The notes beneath the pieces were generated by a model. The model was given only the letters and a program-made list of their open reading frames with translations, was not told where the DNA came from and searched no databases. DNA of 64,000 bases, from assembly GCA_964400735.1 (NCBI GenBank), contig CAYNVQ010000001.1:248001-312000 (forward strand), read 5' to 3'. Position numbers and translations under genes: made by a program. This document shows, one piece after another, positions 35,504 through 44,158 of the stretch (its first letter is position 1; each line of letters begins with the position of its first letter). Source of the stretch: CAYNVQ01 sp964400735. GTDB lineage: Bacteria; Acidobacteriota; Aminicenantia; Aminicenantales; Aminicenantaceae.

Positions 35504-37444
35504 TTAAGGCCTTTTTTCGATGACAATTTCCTCGGAACGAACACCTCCTCGAGTCGATGTGTATTTCACGGTGCATTCGATTTTATCTATTTCATTCAAG
35601 CGGAGTCTAAAAATCACTTTTACCTTTCCGTTGCCCGGAATGCTGCCGATTTCGAAATATGGCTGATCCTTTTCCGGTTCGAGTATTTCGACCTTGGGCT
35701 TTTCCGTTTGTTCTGATGGCTGCCCGCTTCTCCTTCTTTCTCCGTACATTCCCCCACCAAATCTTCCCCTCCTTTCATCTCGGCGGGGGAGCATGCCTTC
35801 CGGAAATTCAAGCGTGATCCTATCTGGCCTTACGATCTTGACCAGCTGTGCCTGTTTGAGGGCTGTCGGGAGAACTCCTTTATTTTCAAGTTCCACTTCT
35901 ATGGTGAACTCCCCATCCTTACCTTTAACCTCGGGCTCATGCATCACGACTTGCGGCAGGCTGCCGGCCAGCATCAAATTGAACCGTGCCTCTTTTTCCG
36001 CCCACTTCTCGAGAAGCTCCGGTGGAGGATTCTGCCTGTAGAATTTGCCGTCCCATCCGCCAACTTCTACCTCGCCGTAGGCAGGATGGATCACTTTTGT
36101 CCATCCCTGGTAACGGTTCACCAGAAGCTCTTTATCATTGAACTGTAACCTATCCCACTCATCCGTTTGGCCGTCTCCGTCATAATCACCGACGCGCCCC
36201 CCGTTCCACAGTTCATCCCCGTACCAGATAGCCCCATAATACCAATATCCAAAATCCGGGCTGTGCCCGAAAAGAGGTCTTCCCCGGCCATAATCATCGT
36301 AGACATCGCCGGCTCGCTCATATCCAGTGATCTCTCGGCCCTTTTTGTCAAAATACTTATACAGTTCCAGGTCCTCAGGAAACATCCGTTCCTCGCTGGG
36401 GGATGTCGATGGCGGCCTGAGATGCATCGGAACCGTCGTATCCATGGTGTTCATAACGGAGATGTTTGGATGCTCGAGCAAAAAAAGCACAAGGGAACGT
36501 GTCTCTATCTCGGACAAAGGGAACGCGCCGGCTCCCCGCTGGGTGAAACCTCGGCCCGTTGCCTCTTCCATCGGACGCCAATTCTCCGGATAATTTCTAT
36601 GAAGGTCGAGGCCGCCAATCCCGTCTTCGTTGATTCTCCCATCTCCGTCGTTGTCAATACCCTCGGACATGATGGTATAATTACCCTTTCCATCCTCGGC
36701 AAATTTCATCAGACGACCCTTTGGGTCACGGGGATCGATCACGAAATCTCCTTCTCCCATCGGTACTTTTATGCGCATCTGTCGGCTCCATCCATCCCCA
36801 TCAAGATCTTCAGCGGGATCCTCATCCAGAAGGCCGTCGCCGTCGTTATCATAAGGGCGAACGGTGCTGCGAAGGGTTTGGGCGGTTTCGAGATAAAGCA
36901 GGCTGCCGTCGGGATTGTTTTTAGGCCGAAAATAAAAAGCAAAATTGTCCAGCAAGCGGGTGATTTCTGGATCTTTCCCAAAGTTTATCAGCATGTGATG
37001 AAGCATCCAAAAAGCCGATTCAGCGGCCGTTACCTCGCCGCTGTGCCGGTTCCCGTCGATAAACATAGCCGGCTTATCCGTGTCTTTCCCTGTCTTTTTG
37101 TTTGTCACCGTGAGCTGGTAAATATCGCGGCTACCAAAACTTTGGGCTACGACATAAAGATCGACAAGTTCAGGGTACTGTTCCGCCCACTTTTTAAACC
37201 ACCAGACCATCTCGGTATAGGTATGGTAATGCTGAAAATCCATCACTCCATCTTGGAGTGGTACTGTCTCCTTATAAAAGCTTCTAGGGAAAAAACTCGG
37301 GCCGTGCCGGTATCCTGCGACCGTCCAGTATTTCGATCCACTTTTTTCCTGGGGCTGATTCTGTGCCACTGTCGGACTCAAGGTAAAAGCGATCAAGCAG
37401 AGAACCGCTGCAATAAGCCTAAATCCATCTTTTGTCTTCTTCAT
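35504..37444 (-). CDS. Exported M14-family zinc carboxypeptidase
   Basis: The 646-residue protein has a signal peptide (about residues 9-28). An M14 domain follows with the zinc pair in IDGNRHSGEVTAAE (HxxE), the substrate region FRPKNNPDGS and a likely catalytic Glu in YGDELW. The third ligand, usually a His in a YHTxG-like stretch, is not obvious: the matching place reads MNTMDTTVPMHLRPP. Between the motifs are two acidic DxDxDG loops (NDGDGLLDED, DNDGDGRINEDG) that look calcium-binding. A C-terminal beta-domain follows (about 500-646). GAGGAG precedes the ATG at 37444. The protein probably trims or binds peptides outside the cytoplasm. Confidence 0.85.
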   Translation of the reverse strand: MKKTKDGFRLIAAVLCLIAFTLSPTVAQNQPQEKSGSKYWTVAGYRHGPSFFPRSFYKETVPLQDGVMDFQHYHTYTEMVWWFKKWAEQYPELVDLYVVAQSFGSRDIYQLTVTNKKTGKDTDKPAMFIDGNRHSGEVTAAESAFWMLHHMLINFGKDPEITRLLDNFAFYFRPKNNPDGSLLYLETAQTLRSTVRPYDNDGDGLLDEDPAEDLDGDGWSRQMRIKVPMGEGDFVIDPRDPKGRLMKFAEDGKGNYTIMSEGIDNDGDGRINEDGIGGLDLHRNYPENWRPMEEATGRGFTQRGAGAFPLSEIETRSLVLFLLEHPNISVMNTMDTTVPMHLRPPSTSPSEERMFPEDLELYKYFDKKGREITGYERAGDVYDDYGRGRPLFGHSPDFGYWYYGAIWYGDELWNGGRVGDYDGDGQTDEWDRLQFNDKELLVNRYQGWTKVIHPAYGEVEVGGWDGKFYRQNPPPELLEKWAEKEARFNLMLAGSLPQVVMHEPEVKGKDGEFTIEVELENKGVLPTALKQAQLVKIVRPDRITLEFPEGMLPRRDERRGRFGGGMYGERRRSGQPSEQTEKPKVEILEPEKDQPYFEIGSIPGNGKVKVIFRLRLNEIDKIECTVKYTSTRGGVRSEEIVIEKRP

Positions 37445-37584
37445 TTTTATCTCCTCTTTTCAATGGTGTGAATACGATATCACTTGGCATGAATAGAGTA
37501 AATCATTAATTTTTGAGATGAGTTACAATAAAGATTGGATACAGTCTTGACTCATAAGCCCAAAGAAAATGAACATCCTATTGC

Positions 37585-38790
37585 TCAGTAGTCGCTGGTC
37601 ATGATGAATAAGGGCTTATAATTGAAGCTTTTATAATAGGGCCTGAGCCTATCCGTGTTGTAATATTTGGCCACGTCTACCACTTTTTTAGTGCTGGTGA
37701 CTGCTTCTATCGGAACATTATCGTATTTCCCCCCTCTGAGGCTGACCAGGCGGCCCGATGTGCCCTCCAGTATGAGATCCAATGCCAAGTTTCCAAAAGC
37801 CATGGGCACGATGGAATCAATAGCATCGGGATCGCCGCACCGCACCAGGTAGCTTAACCTCTGATTGATTACATTGATACGTCTGCCGTTGTTGTATTTG
37901 ACGGAAAGCTCCTTCAAATGGCTGGAAACGAGATCTCCAATGCCTCCCAGTTTTTTGTGCCCGTACATGTCCAGTTCTTTTCCCTCAAAAATCATCTCCC
38001 CGCCTTCGAACATAGCTCCTTCCGAGACCAAAACAACTGAGTAGCGGCTTGGATTGGTTTCCCTATCCTTTGTCAGGAGCTCGCAGAGCCTTTCTATATT
38101 GAATTTATGTTCGGGGATGACGCACCTGTTGGCAGCCCCTGCCATTGTGGGCAGAACCGCTGTGAAACCCGCATAGCGACCGAAAACTTCGATCACCAGG
38201 AATCGTTCATGGGAACCCGCGGTCGTTCTTAGAGCATGAGTCAAAGAAATCGTCCGTGTAACACAGGTGCTGAAGCCTATACAGTAATCCGTACCTGGGA
38301 CATCGTTGTCCATCGTTTTTGGAATACCGATCACCTTGATTCCTCGCTTATGCAGGAGAGCCCCGTAGCTCAGGGTATCATCTCCACCGATGGGGATAAG
38401 ATAATCGACGCCTAAAACATCGAGGTTCTTAAGCACTTCGTCTGTCAAATCGTTTGTCTTTTCCTTGTATCTCTCCCTTAGATGCTCTGGGACATTGACA
38501 TCTGGAATGTTGCTCGGGCGGGTGCGGGAAGTATGGAGGAAGGTGCCTCCGGTCCTGCCGGCTTTGTTGACAATCTCTTCGGTCAACAATTGGCAGTGGA
38601 CATTATCGGGGCAGGCCATGTCCCTGTTCATGTCGATCAGGCCGGCCCAGCCTCGCCGGATTCCGATAACCTCGTATCCTTCCCGGATTGCCCGGATAGT
38701 CACTGCCCGGATGGCTGGATTCAATCCTGGAACATCACCACCTCCGGTGAGGATTCCTATTCTGCCTTTTAACTTTTTAATGTTGGCCAT
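37585..38790 (-). CDS. 6-phosphofructokinase, PPi-type signature
   Basis: The 401-residue enzyme phosphorylates fructose 6-phosphate at C1 in glycolysis. It begins with GRIGILTGGGDVPGLNPAIR and contains PIGGDDTLSYG (135-144) and PKTMDNDVPGTDYCIGF (157-173). The Asp after GGD and the Lys before TMDND are the residues that mark pyrophosphate-dependent PFKs; ATP enzymes have GGDGS and PGTIDND. It is therefore predicted to use PPi and to work reversibly, though some group III enzymes accept ATP. The start has AGGAG before ATG 38790. It is a single gene with a likely promoter at 38839-38867. Confidence 0.92.
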   Translation of the reverse strand: MANIKKLKGRIGILTGGGDVPGLNPAIRAVTIRAIREGYEVIGIRRGWAGLIDMNRDMACPDNVHCQLLTEEIVNKAGRTGGTFLHTSRTRPSNIPDVNVPEHLRERYKEKTNDLTDEVLKNLDVLGVDYLIPIGGDDTLSYGALLHKRGIKVIGIPKTMDNDVPGTDYCIGFSTCVTRTISLTHALRTTAGSHERFLVIEVFGRYAGFTAVLPTMAGAANRCVIPEHKFNIERLCELLTKDRETNPSRYSVVLVSEGAMFEGGEMIFEGKELDMYGHKKLGGIGDLVSSHLKELSVKYNNGRRINVINQRLSYLVRCGDPDAIDSIVPMAFGNLALDLILEGTSGRLVSLRGGKYDNVPIEAVTSTKKVVDVAKYYNTDRLRPYYKSFNYKPLFIMTSDY

Positions 38791-38838
38791 GTTCGACTCC
38801 TAAATCGCACACCTTATTTTCATCTTTATTAAACAATA

Positions 38839-38867
38839 AAATTACGCTTAGAATGTTCGAATGTCAA
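38839..38867 (-). promoter_or_regulatory. Promoter of the phosphofructokinase gene
   Basis: On the minus strand a perfect TTGACA (38867-38862) is followed after 17 bases by TAATTT (38844-38839), a weak -10, about 50 bases before the start codon. Confidence 0.35.
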
Positions 38868-38906
38868 TCGCAGGAAGAGTGGCCGCAACTTTGGATGATG
38901 AATGAG

Positions 38907-38935
38907 TTCTCATTAAGCTTGGAACATCTTATAAT
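38907..38935 (+). promoter_or_regulatory. Promoter of mtgA
   Basis: TTCTCA (38907-38912) and a perfect TATAAT (38930-38935) are spaced by 17 bases. The predicted start of transcription (about 38942) would give a leader of only about eight bases. Confidence 0.4.
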
Positions 38936-38949
38936 ATCTATGAAACAAG

Positions 38950-39717
38950 ATGTCATTTCTACGTTTTTTCAAGAAAATAAAGATAAGGTGGTGGATTCTT
39001 ATAACGGCTTTGATCCTTGTGGCAGTTTGTGGAGGTCGGATTTATTTCGGCCTGCCTGATGTGAAAAAATTAAAGATCGACAATCCAAACACAACAGCCT
39101 TGATGGAGTTACGCAAGGAACAAGCCGGGAAAAAAGGGACCAAGTTTAGCGTTAAACAGGATTGGGTGTCATTCAAGGATATCCCTCAGCATTTAAAGGA
39201 TACGGTTAGGATTGCAGAGGATGCCGGATTTTACTGGCATAAAGGGATCGACTATGAGGAACTCAAGGAAGCGATAAAAAAGGACATCCAGGAGAGAAAG
39301 TTCGTACGAGGCGCTAGCACTATCACACAGCAGCTGGCAAAGAATCTTTATTTGAGTACAGAGAAAAGTCTCTTGCGCAAGATCAAGGAATTTTTAATTG
39401 CCCGAAGGCTGGAAAAGGCTTTGGGCAAAGACAGGATTTTTGAACTTTATCTGAATCTTATCGAACTGGGTCCTGGCGTTTTCGGTGTACAGGCCGCCTC
39501 GAATCGATATTTCGGCCATTCTGTCGATGCCCTCAGCCTGGAAGAAATCGTGCGTCTGACCGCCATTATCCCGCGTCCGCTCACTACAGATCCGAGAGGA
39601 GACAGTTCCTGGCTCCGGTGGCGCTGCCGTTGGCTCCTCCACAAGCTTCTTCTGTATAAATACATCAGCGAGGAGGAATATCAAGAGATGGCGAACATAT
39701 TCTCCGAACATCCTTGA
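38950..39717 (+). CDS. mtgA: Monofunctional peptidoglycan glycosyltransferase MtgA
   Basis: MtgA polymerises lipid II glycans on the periplasmic face. The 255-residue protein has an N-terminal membrane anchor (WWILITALILVAVCG) and a GT51 domain. The catalytic Glu90 lies in RIAEDAGFYWHKGID, and RGASTITQQLAKNLYLS and ELYLNLIELGPGVFGVQAAS follow, all conserved in the family. No transpeptidase domain follows, so it is monofunctional. The ATG at 38950 has no strong ribosome site, and a promoter is predicted very close upstream. It is divergent from the phosphofructokinase gene. Confidence 0.93.
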   Translation: MSFLRFFKKIKIRWWILITALILVAVCGGRIYFGLPDVKKLKIDNPNTTALMELRKEQAGKKGTKFSVKQDWVSFKDIPQHLKDTVRIAEDAGFYWHKGIDYEELKEAIKKDIQERKFVRGASTITQQLAKNLYLSTEKSLLRKIKEFLIARRLEKALGKDRIFELYLNLIELGPGVFGVQAASNRYFGHSVDALSLEEIVRLTAIIPRPLTTDPRGDSSWLRWRCRWLLHKLLLYKYISEEEYQEMANIFSEHP

Positions 39718-39835
39718 TGTTCATTGCTCTAGCCCTTATCCACTCACAACCTATAAATACGATTTTTCATTCGGAATAAATTTTCAGTCCAAATCTTCGA
39801 TATCGAAAAAAACGATGATTAAAAATGAGAAAAAC

Positions 39836-39864
39836 TTGACAAGCGCCCAAAGATGTTGTATATT
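39836..39864 (+). promoter_or_regulatory. Strong promoter of the DUF3796/XRE operon
   Basis: A perfect TTGACA (39836-39841) and TATATT (39859-39864) are spaced by 17 bases. It is the best sigma-70-type promoter in the window. A 15-base palindrome follows at once (39866-39880), covering the likely transcription start. Confidence 0.65.
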
Positions 39865-39865
39865 T

Positions 39866-39880
39866 CTAACATATTGTTAG
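39866..39880. promoter_or_regulatory. Palindromic operator CTAACATATTGTTAG
   Basis: CTAACA and TGTTAG form a perfect 6-base inverted repeat with a 3-base centre, placed immediately after the -10 box, a classic repressor position. The XRE regulator encoded two genes later is the simplest candidate to bind it. The same half-sites CTAAC-N5-GTTAG occur at 61541-61555. Confidence 0.5.
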
Positions 39881-39904
39881 TAAATTATAACATTGGAGGT
39901 CGAA

Positions 39905-40240
39905 ATGAAGTCATCTTGGGTAAAATATCTCGGATTTTTAGGATTTTTGGGCTTTTTGGGAATATTCACATCTAACCTCGGGTTCCTGGGTTTCTTTGGA
40001 TTTTTCAGCTTTTTTTCCTACAGAAAAATTCTCAGCGATGAACGACTGGAAGAAAACGTCGATAAGGCAGGGAAGAATGCCTTCGTTGTTTCAATCCCGG
40101 TTTTTGCCCTTTCCACTATCCTGGTCGTCCTTCTAAAAGACCTTTCCATATACATCTATGCCTTTGTGGTCAGCATTGTGCTGCAGCTCTCCACTTTTTC
40201 CATTTCACTAAGAGTATATGAGAGGCGCGGGGGGAAGTGA
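39905..40240 (+). CDS. DUF3796-type small membrane protein
   Basis: The 111-residue protein has an N-terminal hydrophobic stretch of near-repeats (KYLGFLGFLGFLGIF, then NLGFLGFFGFFSFFSY). Two further membrane segments follow in the C-terminal half (FVVSIPVFALSTILVVLL and YIYAFVVSIVLQLSTF). This layout is that of DUF3796 proteins, which are commonly paired with a small XRE regulator, as here. The true start is ATG 39905, because GGAGG lies seven bases upstream; an open extension to 39893 would use a TTG inside that ribosome site. The stop overlaps the start of the regulator gene (GTGA). Its role is unknown. Confidence 0.75.
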   Translation: MKSSWVKYLGFLGFLGFLGIFTSNLGFLGFFGFFSFFSYRKILSDERLEENVDKAGKNAFVVSIPVFALSTILVVLLKDLSIYIYAFVVSIVLQLSTFSISLRVYERRGGK

Positions 40241-40455
40241 AGGTGAGTTTCAGAACGAGAATCAAGGAATTCAGGGCCAGATACGACCTAACTCAAGAGG
40301 ATTTGGCAAGAATGGTCAATGTCCGTAGAGAAACGATCGTCTATCTTGAAAAGGGAAAATACAACCCTTCACTGAAACTGGCTCATGACATCGCCAGTGC
40401 TCTTCGAGCAAATATCGAAGATCTTTTTATTTTCGAGGACGAAGAAAAAAAATAG
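40237..40455 (+). CDS. XRE-family HTH transcription regulator
   Basis: The 72-residue protein is almost only a lambda-repressor-like helix-turn-helix: RIKEFRARYDLTQEDLARMV, then VRRETIVYLEKGKYNPSLKL and ALRANIEDLF. It starts at GTG 40237, overlapping the DUF3796 stop, with GGGGGGAA as ribosome site. It likely autoregulates the operon through the palindrome at 39866-39880. Such small regulators next to a DUF3796 membrane protein are a known pair of unknown purpose. The operon ends in a terminator hairpin directly after the stop codon. Confidence 0.88.
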   Translation: MKVSFRTRIKEFRARYDLTQEDLARMVNVRRETIVYLEKGKYNPSLKLAHDIASALRANIEDLFIFEDEEKK

Positions 40456-40471
40456 GGCAAAGCCCTCTTTT
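40454..40471. terminator. Bidirectional rho-independent terminator
   Basis: AGGGC-AAA-GCCCT (40454-40466) forms a short perfect hairpin. On the plus strand it is followed by CTTTT. On the minus strand it is followed by A then a run of eight T, giving a strong terminator for the permease gene. It serves both convergent operons and overlaps the XRE stop codon. Confidence 0.65.
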
Positions 40472-43079
40472 ACTCGTATCTCAATGACCTAACGGGATCA
40501 GCGATAGCGGCCTTGGTGACTTGAAAGCTGATCGTCGCAAGGGCGATAAAAAAAGCAATCGCAGCAGAGAAAAGGAAAATCCATAATTGCACAGATACGC
40601 GGTAGGCGAAGTTCTGGAGCCACTTCTGCATCAGGAAATAGGCGGCGGGCCAGGCAATGACATTGGCGATCAAAACCAAGAAAGCAAATTCTTTAGAGAG
40701 AAGCACAAAGATTCTTCCGATGGTCGCCCCGAGAACTTTTCTTATCCCTATTTCCTTGGTTCGTTGTTCTGCCATATAAAGCGACAGGCCGAACAGGCCG
40801 AGAGAAGCTATGAAAATAGCCAGAAGAGAAAAGATAGTGAAGATCTGACTGAGTCTTTCTTCACTCCTGTACAGTTTGTCGAAACTTTCGTCCAAAAAAG
40901 AATATTCAAAAGGATGGGCCGGATCCAGCTCTTTCCACTTTTTCTCGATAAAGGCCATTGTCCCGGCGATATCTTCCGGACTGATCCTCATGGCATATAT
41001 ATAAGTGTTCTGGGGCCATATATGAATGAAAAGGGGCGTGATTTCATCCTTCAGGGATTGGAATTGAAAATCTTTGACCACTCCTATGATTTTTCCCCTT
41101 TTATCATCCCATTCGATCTGCGTTTCCAATGGATTCTCGAGTTGAAGCTGATGGACGGCTGCCTCATTGACGATAAAAGCCTCATTCGCATCGGTGCTCA
41201 TTTCCTTGGAAAAATCCCTCCCTTCAACGATCTCCATCCCCATGGTCTTCAGATAGTCATGGTCGGTGTAGATCATCCTGACGGTAATGGTTTTTTTCCC
41301 TTCTTCCGTTAATAGTTTTATAGCATCGCCGGCTATGACCCCTCCAGGGACTCCGATGGCTACTGTGGCGTTCAAAATATGGGGATTTTGCATCAAGTCG
41401 GCCTTTATCGCTTCCGAATTCTTCCTTAAAGAATTGTCTCTTATGGTCACGACCACCACATGCTCTTTATCGAAACCCAATTTTCTGTTTCGTAAAAAGT
41501 CGAGCTGGTCCAGGACTATGCCCGTGGCAATGATCAAGAATATCGATATCCCGAATTGAAAGATAACCAGTCCCTTTCTGAGGACCGACCTCCCCGATTT
41601 AGCTCCTGTGGATCCCTTCAAGACATTTGCCGGCTGATGTCGTGAAATAAAAAAAGCCGGGTAGCTCCCGGAGAGCATTCCCACGAAAAAGAGGATAAAA
41701 ATAACCGACCCCACAAAAATGACGTTGCCCAGTTCCGTGATATCTATCTCTTTTCCGGTCAGGGAATTGAAAGAGGGAAGCGCGAATTTGACCATAATGA
41801 ACGAAAGGACCAAGGCAAAAAAGCTGAACAGCAGCGATTCTCCTAAGAATTGTTTGACGAGCTGATTCCGGCTCGCTCCTACCACTTTTCTGATGCCGAC
41901 CTCTTTGGAACGATGGGCCGAACGGGCTGTTGCCAAGTTCATGAAATTGACACAAGCAATAAAAAGGATGAAGACGGCGATCACCGAGAATATGTAGATA
42001 TATTTGTTATCCCCATTGGGATTGATTTCATACTGAAGATGGGAGTGGAGATGGATGCTCTTGAGCGGCTGCAGACGGGAGGAGAGAGTGCTTCCCAGGA
42101 TGGTCTTTACCTGTTGGGCTGCATGTTTTTGTATGAATCCCGGCAGTTTTGCCTGCAGCTCCTCTGCGGAAGAACCTTCTCGGAGCAAGAGATACGTATA
42201 AAATTCATGCTTGGCCCAACTTTGGAAATAGTTTTCTTGGACCGTCGGGATTTGTTCCTGGGTTATCATAGAGGCAAAAATATCGGCATGAAAATGAGAA
42301 TTTCTCGGCATATCTTCCATGACACCGGTGACTGAGAAGTCTTCACCATTTATTTTCAACGTTTGGCTCATCGGTTCTTCGGAGCCGAAATATTTTAGTG
42401 CCATACTTTCTGAAATGACCATCGTATGGGGATTTTCCAGGGCCGTTTCAGGATTTCCTTTGACCAACGGAATGGTGAAGATACGAAAAAGAGATGCATC
42501 GGCGAAAATTATGCCGTCTTCATAATACTTTTTCTCGTCTTTCGACACCATCCTTTTTCTCCCCCGAAAAAACCTGACTGCATCTTCCACTTCCGGAAAT
42601 TCGTTTTTCAATGTCGGAGCGAAGGGGGCAGAGGATAAAGCGAAATACCTGTTTGTCGGTTCGGGAATATCAAGACTATCGACCACTCTGTATATCCTGT
42701 CTGCCTTTTCGTGGTAGCGGTCAAAGCTTAGTTCATCCTGGACGAATAAAATGATCAGCATACAGCAGGCCATGCCGATAGCCAGCCCGGCGATGTTGAT
42801 GAGAGAATAGATCTTGTATTTTTTGATATTCCTGAGAGCCGTCCTCAGATAATTGTTAAGCATGATCGATCTCCAATAGATATAATTTTTGAAATAAGAC
42901 GGAGATAGTTTGACTATTTGGAAAATGTACCACAGCAAGGCTACTGTCTTACCTCGACGGTGGGAAACCCGATCAAACATCTCTCCGAAATCTCCGGCAA
43001 GATTTTCTTGATCCTCGAAAGGAACGATATTTTTAAGCAAAAGCTCAAGAATTCTTAAAGGATGATCCCTTCTTTTCAT
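40470..43079 (-). CDS. FtsX/MacB-like ABC transporter permease with N-terminal prefix domain
   Basis: The chosen product has 869 residues. It begins with a permease-prefix domain (about 1-75, HPLRILELLLKNIVPFED, LAGDFGEMFDRVSHRRGK) that often follows a PadR gene. A standard FtsX-like unit starts at NYLRTALRNIKKYKIYSLIN. It has the first transmembrane helix, a large extracytoplasmic MacB-type domain, the motif SKEVGIRKVVGAS with three helices, a second periplasmic domain, and RTKEIGIRKVLGAT before the last helices. The start ATG 43079 lies seven bases after the PadR stop, with GAGGTGA as ribosome site; the frame is open to 43229 but overlaps PadR. No ATPase gene is nearby, so the partner is encoded elsewhere. 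Confidence 0.88.
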   Translation of the reverse strand: MKRRDHPLRILELLLKNIVPFEDQENLAGDFGEMFDRVSHRRGKTVALLWYIFQIVKLSPSYFKNYIYWRSIMLNNYLRTALRNIKKYKIYSLINIAGLAIGMACCMLIILFVQDELSFDRYHEKADRIYRVVDSLDIPEPTNRYFALSSAPFAPTLKNEFPEVEDAVRFFRGRKRMVSKDEKKYYEDGIIFADASLFRIFTIPLVKGNPETALENPHTMVISESMALKYFGSEEPMSQTLKINGEDFSVTGVMEDMPRNSHFHADIFASMITQEQIPTVQENYFQSWAKHEFYTYLLLREGSSAEELQAKLPGFIQKHAAQQVKTILGSTLSSRLQPLKSIHLHSHLQYEINPNGDNKYIYIFSVIAVFILFIACVNFMNLATARSAHRSKEVGIRKVVGASRNQLVKQFLGESLLFSFFALVLSFIMVKFALPSFNSLTGKEIDITELGNVIFVGSVIFILFFVGMLSGSYPAFFISRHQPANVLKGSTGAKSGRSVLRKGLVIFQFGISIFLIIATGIVLDQLDFLRNRKLGFDKEHVVVVTIRDNSLRKNSEAIKADLMQNPHILNATVAIGVPGGVIAGDAIKLLTEEGKKTITVRMIYTDHDYLKTMGMEIVEGRDFSKEMSTDANEAFIVNEAAVHQLQLENPLETQIEWDDKRGKIIGVVKDFQFQSLKDEITPLFIHIWPQNTYIYAMRISPEDIAGTMAFIEKKWKELDPAHPFEYSFLDESFDKLYRSEERLSQIFTIFSLLAIFIASLGLFGLSLYMAEQRTKEIGIRKVLGATIGRIFVLLSKEFAFLVLIANVIAWPAAYFLMQKWLQNFAYRVSVQLWIFLFSAAIAFFIALATISFQVTKAAIADPVRSLRYE

Positions 43080-43086
43080 CAGATGA

Positions 43087-43410
43087 TCACCTCGGCGTGG
43101 TGAACTTAAGGTAGCTTTCCCACAGCTCATCTGAGATCCTTTTGAATTCCCCCAACACTTCAAGTCCTTTCTCCGTAATCTTGTAGATCTTCTTTCTTCT
43201 TCCCCCTCGTCTAGCTGTGGCCTTGCCAAACCGCGATGAGATTAATCCGCTATTCTCAAGACGGCTCAAGGGAAGATGGACAGAGGTGAGGGAAACCCTT
43301 TTCCCGGTGATTCCAGAGAGATGATCTGCGATAGCGATCAGGTAAGCATCATCTTCGAGGTTCAGAATGGATAACATGATAAGTTCCTCTTTACGCGTTA
43401 GACTTTTCAT
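43087..43410 (-). CDS. PadR-family transcription regulator
   Basis: The 107-residue product starts MKSLTRKEELIMLSILNLED at ATG 43410, preceded by AGAGGGACGTA; an upstream ATG at 43458 has no ribosome site. It is a winged-helix PadR protein: SLTSVHLPLSRLENSGLISS is the recognition part, and RRGGRRKKIYKITEKGLEVL the wing and C-terminal helix start. It is immediately upstream of the prefix-permease gene, so it most likely controls its own operon. A second such pair lies at 58504-61427. The ligand or signal is unknown. Confidence 0.88.
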   Translation of the reverse strand: MKSLTRKEELIMLSILNLEDDAYLIAIADHLSGITGKRVSLTSVHLPLSRLENSGLISSRFGKATARRGGRRKKIYKITEKGLEVLGEFKRISDELWESYLKFTTPR

Positions 43411-43627
43411 TACGTCCCTCTGTTTTTCATTTCTTTCTAATTTCATGAAACATATCATTTAGTTATACGTTAGAAATCAAAAAAGGGTTCCCAAATATTA
43501 TTTTTTAAGGAGTCAAAACAATCTTTCTGATCGTCTCTGTATGGTTGTCCTTTTGGAATCGATCCAGATATTTTATGTCTTTGATATGATTAAATATACT
43601 ATTTTTATATTAATTATCAGGAATATT

Positions 43628-43636
43628 TGCTATAAT
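43628..43636 (+). promoter_or_regulatory. Extended -10 promoter of the VOC gene
   Basis: TGC directly followed by a perfect TATAAT (43631-43636) makes an extended -10 promoter; the -35 region is poor. Transcription would start near 43643, giving a leader of about 24 bases that contains the ribosome site. Confidence 0.5.
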
Positions 43637-43666
43637 TATGAAAAAATTTGACTCAAGGAGATCGAC

Positions 43667-44158
43667 ATGCCTGAAAAAGCACTTCATCCTGTACCGGAAG
43701 GGATTCATACCGTCACCGTCCATCTTTGGTTCAATGGAAACTGCAAGGAAGCCGTGGATTTCTACAAGCAAACATTTGGAGCTGAACTTACCGAAAAGCC
43801 AGTTCCGACGCCGGATAGAAAAGGTATTATGCATGCCATGTTAAAGTTGGGAAATTCGCATATCATGATGGCGGATGCCTGGCCCGGACACTGGGAGCAG
43901 GGACCCCGCCAAAATGCCACAGCTAGCTTATGGTGTTACGTGGAAGACTGCGATGCACTGTATAATCGGGCCGTCGAGGCCGGTTGCGAGGTTATGGAAG
44001 AGATGATGGACGCTTTCTGGGGCGATCGCAACGGAAAAATAAAGGATCCTTTCGGCCACTGTTGGTCATTTGCCAGTCAAAAATGGATTCTCACCCCAGA
44101 AGAGCTGGAGGAACGGATGCAGGAGTGGCTGAAGAGCATCAAGCCCTCTCAACCATAA
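43667..44158 (+). CDS. VOC-family (glyoxalase/PhnB-like) protein
   Basis: The 163-residue protein has the vicinal-oxygen-chelate fold. The beta-alpha-beta repeats show VHLWFNGNCKEAVDFYKQ, FGAELTEKPVPTP and HAMLKLGNSHIMMADAWPG in the first half. The second half has ASLWCYVEDCDALYNRAV and DRNGKIKDPFGHCWSFAS. The ending DPFGHCWSFA matches PhnB-like proteins. Possible roles are binding or modifying small molecules such as antibiotics; no specific function can be given. The ATG at 43667 follows AAGGAGATCGAC. Confidence 0.85.
   Translation: MPEKALHPVPEGIHTVTVHLWFNGNCKEAVDFYKQTFGAELTEKPVPTPDRKGIMHAMLKLGNSHIMMADAWPGHWEQGPRQNATASLWCYVEDCDALYNRAVEAGCEVMEEMMDAFWGDRNGKIKDPFGHCWSFASQKWILTPEELEERMQEWLKSIKPSQP

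Noticed and set aside
36167..37471. A 434-codon open frame on the plus strand
   Set aside because: It is antisense to the well-supported M14 peptidase gene; composition is a mirror of that gene and no family motif appears. The same holds for the 241-codon frame at 40587-41312 opposite the permease.
43459..43473. Third copy of the CTAAC-N5-GTTAG operator before the PadR gene
   Set aside because: Only the right half GTTAG is kept (TTAGT-N5-GTTAG); the left half does not match. A shared TATACGTTA near 55259 is within chance for nine bases.
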